Origin: an uncultured Butyricicoccus sp.
GTDB lineage: Bacteria > Bacillota > Clostridia > Oscillospirales > Butyricicoccaceae
NCBI GenBank assembly: GCA_944384655.1
Contig: CALWUF010000018.1
Location: forward strand, 1 to 42,625
Direction: 5' to 3'
DNA: 42,625 bases
The first letter of the stretch is position 1; each line of letters starts with the position of its first letter. Shown here piece after piece: positions 39,409 through 42,625 of the stretch. The notes under the pieces are model-generated. The model saw only the letters and a list, made by a program, of their open reading frames with translations, searched no databases and was not told where the DNA came from. The translations under genes and the position numbers were made by a program.

Positions 39409-40572
39409 ATGAAAGAAGTTTTGCTGTTAAAGCTGGGCGAGGTTGTACTCAAGGGTCTGAACCGCCGCCGGTTTGAAAGCCGTTTGATTGCCAACCTGCG
39501 CCGCCGTCTGGAAAAAGTCGGCACATGCAGCGTCTATACCATGCAGTCTACGATTTATGTTGAACCGGCGGACGGCGTGGATATGGACGAGGTGCTCGAG
39601 GCGGTACACAATGTATTTGGCATTGTCGCCATTTGCCGCGCCGCAGTATGTGAAAAGGATATGGATGCCATTTGGCAGACCGTCAACACCTATCTTGCGG
39701 ACGAGCTGGAGAGCGCGACGCGGTTTAAAGTGGAAGCCAAACGCTCGGATAAAAAATTCCCGCTCAATTCCATTCAGATCTGTCAGAAAATTGGCGGTGA
39801 CCTTGACGACAAATATGACAATCTGGTTCCGGACATGCACCATCCTGACCTGCGTGTGACGATTGAGATCCGCGATAAAGCGGCGTATGTCCATGCCGGG
39901 AAAATGCCGGGACCGGGCGGTATGCCGGTCGGCACAAACGGAAAAGCCGCATTGCTGCTGTCCGGCGGCATTGATTCGCCGGTCGCCGGCTATATGATGG
40001 CAAAACGCGGGTTGGAGCTGTGCGCCGTGCACTTTTTCAGCTATCCATATACTTCTGAACGCGCGAAAGAAAAGGTGCTGGAACTGGCGGAGCAATTGAC
40101 GCATTATGCCGGGCGCATGGAGGTTTTTATCGTCCCCTTTACCGATATTCAGGAAGCCATCCGCGACAACTGCCCGGAGGATATGTTCACGCTGATTATG
40201 CGCCGGTTTATGATGCGTCTGGCGGAGCGTGTTGCCGTCGAACAGGAAGCGGGCGCATTGATTACCGGCGAGAGCCTGGGACAGGTCGCGTCGCAGACGA
40301 TGGAAGCGATGAACGTCACGGGCGCGGTGTGTTCCATCCCGGTCTTCCGCCCGGTCATCGGCATGGACAAAGAAGAAATTGTACAGATTTCGCGCAAGAT
40401 CGGCACGTTTGAGACGTCGATCCTGCCCTATGAGGACTGCTGTACGGTGTTTACACCGAAGCATCCGCTGACCCGTCCGAAGAAATTCAAGGTCGAGGAA
40501 GCGGAACGTGTGCTGGACGTCGAGGCGCTGGTTGAACAGGCGCTGGCAGACGTGGAGCGCGTCGTGCTGTAA
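39409..40572 (+). CDS. thiI: tRNA 4-thiouridine synthase ThiI
   Basis: This 387-residue enzyme adenylates and thiolates uridine-8 of tRNA (and in some species serves thiazole synthesis). An N-terminal ferredoxin-like domain and THUMP domain (about residues 60-165) are followed by the PP-loop ATP motif S-G-G-I-D-S-P-V at about 185-192. The C-terminal rhodanese domain of the E. coli enzyme is absent, as is usual in Firmicutes, so sulfur comes from the upstream cysteine desulfurase by another path. GAGGG precedes the ATG at 39409. Confidence 0.95.
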   Translation: MKEVLLLKLGEVVLKGLNRRRFESRLIANLRRRLEKVGTCSVYTMQSTIYVEPADGVDMDEVLEAVHNVFGIVAICRAAVCEKDMDAIWQTVNTYLADELESATRFKVEAKRSDKKFPLNSIQICQKIGGDLDDKYDNLVPDMHHPDLRVTIEIRDKAAYVHAGKMPGPGGMPVGTNGKAALLLSGGIDSPVAGYMMAKRGLELCAVHFFSYPYTSERAKEKVLELAEQLTHYAGRMEVFIVPFTDIQEAIRDNCPEDMFTLIMRRFMMRLAERVAVEQEAGALITGESLGQVASQTMEAMNVTGAVCSIPVFRPVIGMDKEEIVQISRKIGTFETSILPYEDCCTVFTPKHPLTRPKKFKVEEAERVLDVEALVEQALADVERVVL

Positions 40573-40581
40573 AAACAGAAC

Positions 40582-40622
40582 AGGCACACAGATCTGTCAG
40601 GCAGATCTGTGTGCTTTTTTTG
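40582..40622 (+). terminator. Terminator of thiI
   Basis: GCACACAGATCTG pairs perfectly with CAGATCTGTGTGC around a five-base loop, then TTTTTTT. Confidence 0.92.
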
Positions 40623-40681
40623 GTTATATTTCTGTCGGATATATGGGAGGAGAATATATTCCAAAATCACATCTGTTGCAG

Positions 40682-40710
40682 TTGACAAATTTTTACAGAT
40701 ATGTTATAAT
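40682..40710 (+). promoter_or_regulatory. Strong promoter of the 40801 membrane-protein gene
   Basis: A perfect TTGACA (40682-40687), a 17-base spacer and a perfect TATAAT (40705-40710) with a TGT extended -10. Confidence 0.88.
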
Positions 40711-40765
40711 CAACAACACAATGGAACAATGCACATATCTGTGCAAAGGCATAATGGGGTGAGGT

Positions 40766-40804
40766 ATGTTGTCGGATCATGTGGGGGTATCCATCTTGCC
40801 ATGA
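40766..40804 (+). CDS. Possible 12-residue upstream peptide coupled to the next gene
   Basis: ATG at 40766 opens M-L-S-D-H-V-G-V-S-I-L-P and its TGA overlaps the next gene's ATG (ATGA). GGGGTG lies five bases upstream, a better ribosome binding site than the 40801 gene itself has. It may exist only to bring ribosomes to the next start. Confidence 0.4.
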   Translation: MLSDHVGVSILP

Positions 40805-41607
40805 GGAAATTTGATAGCGAAAAATATTTTAAATTCCCGAGGCTTAAGGAATGCTACAAACGGTTTACGGGACTGAAGCAGGGGTACAGAGATTCCATCA
40901 AGTTTGCACTGTGTATGCCGCTGGTGGCTTTGATCCAGTATTACCGGGCGCATATGTCCATTCCGGAGATCGTCATAACAGATGTCTGCATGGTGGGTTT
41001 GTTTGCATTTTTGCAAATATGCGGCGCTTGGATCGCCAAAACCATCCTCAGCAAATGTAAAAAAATATCGCCTGCCGTGCAGCTGGGATGCATCGGTTTG
41101 CTGCTCGCCGGTATCTCTGCGCTGGCTGCTGCCCAGTGGTCGCGGGACAATCTGACCGCGTTTGACGCGGACGGAATGGAGCGCGAGGTTGCGGCTTTCC
41201 TGACGGAATGCACGCGCGACGGCGAACAGACCTTTGTCGGAGAGCAGGCAGAGGACATCGCCTGCCGCGTCGTATTGTTGGCGGAGGATGCGGCGCTGGT
41301 CGAGGTCACCGCAAAACAAAACGGGGTCGCGGTTGTTTCACGCCGCGCATTGCACAGGCAGGCGTTGACCGGCAAGTACCAATTGGCATACCGCCCGACG
41401 ATAGAAGACCGGGAGATGTACATGGAAGATGGGACAGAATACACCGGGTCAACCTTCGCGCGGCATTACTGCTACACCGTCGCTTCGGATACCAATACCA
41501 TCGTGGCGCGGGATCACAGTTGGACTGGGCGGACGATACAGCTTGCGTGCCTGTGGGGGCTGTGCATCGGAATATGGCTGCTGTACCGCAGGAGACAACA
41601 GGAATAA
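40801..41607 (+). CDS. Unrecognised membrane protein, 268 residues
   Basis: I do not recognise a family. There are membrane helices at about residues 35-53 (F-A-L-C-M-P-L-V-A-L-I-Q-Y-Y), 60-80 and 95-115, an extracytoplasmic alpha/beta domain in the middle, and a final helix (L-A-C-L-W-G-L-C-I-G-I-W-L-L) followed by Y-R-R-R. The ATG at 40801 has no ribosome binding site of its own but overlaps the stop of a 12-codon frame. The frame is open to 40609, through the thiI terminator and promoter, which rules out the longer form. Confidence 0.65.
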   Translation: MRKFDSEKYFKFPRLKECYKRFTGLKQGYRDSIKFALCMPLVALIQYYRAHMSIPEIVITDVCMVGLFAFLQICGAWIAKTILSKCKKISPAVQLGCIGLLLAGISALAAAQWSRDNLTAFDADGMEREVAAFLTECTRDGEQTFVGEQAEDIACRVVLLAEDAALVEVTAKQNGVAVVSRRALHRQALTGKYQLAYRPTIEDREMYMEDGTEYTGSTFARHYCYTVASDTNTIVARDHSWTGRTIQLACLWGLCIGIWLLYRRRQQE

Positions 41608-41612
41608 CGGCA

Positions 41613-41649
41613 ACGCGTGCATGTGGGAAAACCATGTGCGCGCTTTTTC
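41613..41649 (+). terminator. Terminator of the 40801 gene, fused to the next promoter
   Basis: GCGTGCATGTGG pairs with CCATGTGCGCGC (two wobbles, one mismatch) around GAAAA and runs into TTTTTCTTG. Confidence 0.7.
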
Positions 41650-41678
41650 TTGTGCTTGCCGATGTGCTGTGCTAAGAT
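41650..41678 (+). promoter_or_regulatory. Promoter of cinA, directly after a terminator
   Basis: TTGTGC (41650-41655), a 17-base spacer and TAAGAT (41673-41678) with a TGC extended -10; the TGTGCTAAGATA block is shared with the thiI promoter. Confidence 0.6.
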
Positions 41679-41804
41679 AAAAATATAGCGATTGTGCAAA
41701 AACCATAGGAAAACGCATCAATCGACAGGACGCGCGGTGCGCGGGCGGTACAATCATGCCGTGCGCTGCGGAGGATTTGCCGATGGACTGGAGGGAACAT
41801 TGCG

Positions 41805-42625
41805 ATGAAAGCGGAAATGATCGCCGTGGGGACGGAGATCCTGTTGGGCGATATTGTAAATACCGATGCGCAGGTCATTTCGCTGGGATTGGATGAACTG
41901 GGCATTGACGTCTATTATCAAACGGTGGTCGGAGATAATCCGGAACGCCTGCGCGGTGTATTGGAAATTGCGCGTGAGAGGTCTGACCTGATTATCACGA
42001 CAGGCGGGCTTGGACCGACGTTGGACGACCTGACACGGGAGACCATTGCCGATGTATTTGGAAAAAAACTGGTGCTGCATGAGCCGTCCCTGCGCCGCAT
42101 CACGGCATTTTTTGACCGCATGGGACGCGAGATGACGCCGAACAATATCAAACAGGCGATGCTGCCGGCAGGCTGTACGGTTTTGCCCAATGACTGGGGC
42201 ACGGCGCCGGGCTGTGCATTTGAAGCGGACGGCGTCCATGTGCTCATGTTACCGGGTCCCCCGCGCGAATGCACGCCGCTGTTCCGCACAGCAGGTATGG
42301 CATACTTGTCCAAATTGGCAGGCGGTGTGATTGTCTCACATACCATTCATATTTTTGGCATGGGTGAGGCGCAGATGGAAGACCGGCTGCATGATTTGAT
42401 GGAGGCGGGACGCAATCCCACACTTGCACCATATGCGAAAGATGGTGAATGTATGGTTCGCGTGACGGCAAAGGCGGAATGTACCGAAAAAGCAGAAGAA
42501 TTGCTCGCGCCGGCGGTACAGCGGGTATGCCGGAAATTGGGCGATGTGGTATATGGCATTGATGCAGGCAGCCTGGAGCAGGCGGCAGCCGCCGCATTGA
42601 CTGCGCATGGCTTGACGCTTGCCGT
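41805..42625 (+). CDS. cinA: CinA family protein, N-terminal part, cut by the window edge
   Basis: The visible 273 residues start M-K-A-E-M-I-A-V-G-T-E-I-L-L-G and contain I-T-T-G-G-L-G-P-T-L-D-D and M-L-P-G-P-P-R-E. These are hallmarks of the MoCF-binding (COG1058) domain, which acts on ADP-ribose and related nucleotides. The second, nicotinamide-nucleotide amidase domain should follow outside the window. GAGGGAAC lies before the ATG. cinA often sits upstream of recA in Firmicutes, which may be what lies beyond. Confidence 0.92.
   Translation, partial: MKAEMIAVGTEILLGDIVNTDAQVISLGLDELGIDVYYQTVVGDNPERLRGVLEIARERSDLIITTGGLGPTLDDLTRETIADVFGKKLVLHEPSLRRITAFFDRMGREMTPNNIKQAMLPAGCTVLPNDWGTAPGCAFEADGVHVLMLPGPPRECTPLFRTAGMAYLSKLAGGVIVSHTIHIFGMGEAQMEDRLHDLMEAGRNPTLAPYAKDGECMVRVTAKAECTEKAEELLAPAVQRVCRKLGDVVYGIDAGSLEQAAAAALTAHGLTLA

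Noticed and set aside
39427..40587. A 386-codon frame antisense to thiI
   Set aside because: It is fully opposite a clear thiI gene. It starts inside the terminator hairpin and shows no family motifs.

Overview
The window looks like part of a low-to-mid GC, endospore-forming Clostridia (Firmicutes) chromosome, probably an anaerobic gut member of the Oscillospiraceae/Butyricicoccaceae type. The reasons are a glmS ribozyme, GerA-type germination genes with SpoIIP and GPR, a reverse rubrerythrin, an Rrf2 regulator, a DUF5711 protein and the rpsT/gpr/spoIIP neighbourhood. The genus cannot be fixed from the sequence alone.

Left edge (1-1900): a complete IS3-family element of about 1.35 kb sits between two unrelated broken genes. 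One is the 3' end of a probable GH78 alpha-L-rhamnosidase on the minus strand, the other the 3' end of a UDP-glucose 6-dehydrogenase on the plus strand. This looks like a rearrangement scar. From 1900 to 6100 come a flavodoxin-like protein with a candidate operator, a secreted GH3 beta-N-acetylhexosaminidase, a Cof-type HAD phosphatase, and a DUF5662 gene paired with an unknown gene.

Core block (6100-18470): glmS behind its self-cleaving ribozyme, a flavin reductase, FtsK/SpoIIIE, then truA, a DUF5711 protein and cvpA, followed by an unusual zinc-finger Clp ATPase and a small membrane protein. Five tRNA genes (Gly, Arg, His, Gln, Lys) follow behind one promoter and end in a terminator. From 18470 to 28650 come a GtrII-type membrane glycosyltransferase, a lone AsrC-like siroheme reductase, ptsI, a NifX-like cluster-binding protein, GluQRS, a VOC protein, a membrane-anchored RCC1-repeat protein, two tandem peptides of 38-39 residues, and a reverse rubrerythrin/Rrf2 unit. 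The ptsI leader carries a LicT/BglG-type antiterminator sequence overlapping an intrinsic terminator.

Accessory segment (28650-31970): two tRNA-Leu genes, then an AT-rich restriction-modification pair (a BglII/BstYI-type endonuclease and an MT-A70 adenine methyltransferase), gene remnants, a 77-residue membrane protein and a NapH-like membrane ferredoxin. Right block (31970-42625): a minus-strand sporulation/germination cluster read in the order gpr, spoIIP, gerAA, gerAC, gerAB. Divergent from it are rpsT, then cysteine desulfurase and thiI for sulfur transfer to tRNA, a membrane protein of unknown function, and the start of cinA, which runs off the edge.

The most notable non-gene signals are the RAT/terminator pair before ptsI, the glmS ribozyme, and two places where a terminator T-run merges directly into the next promoter.
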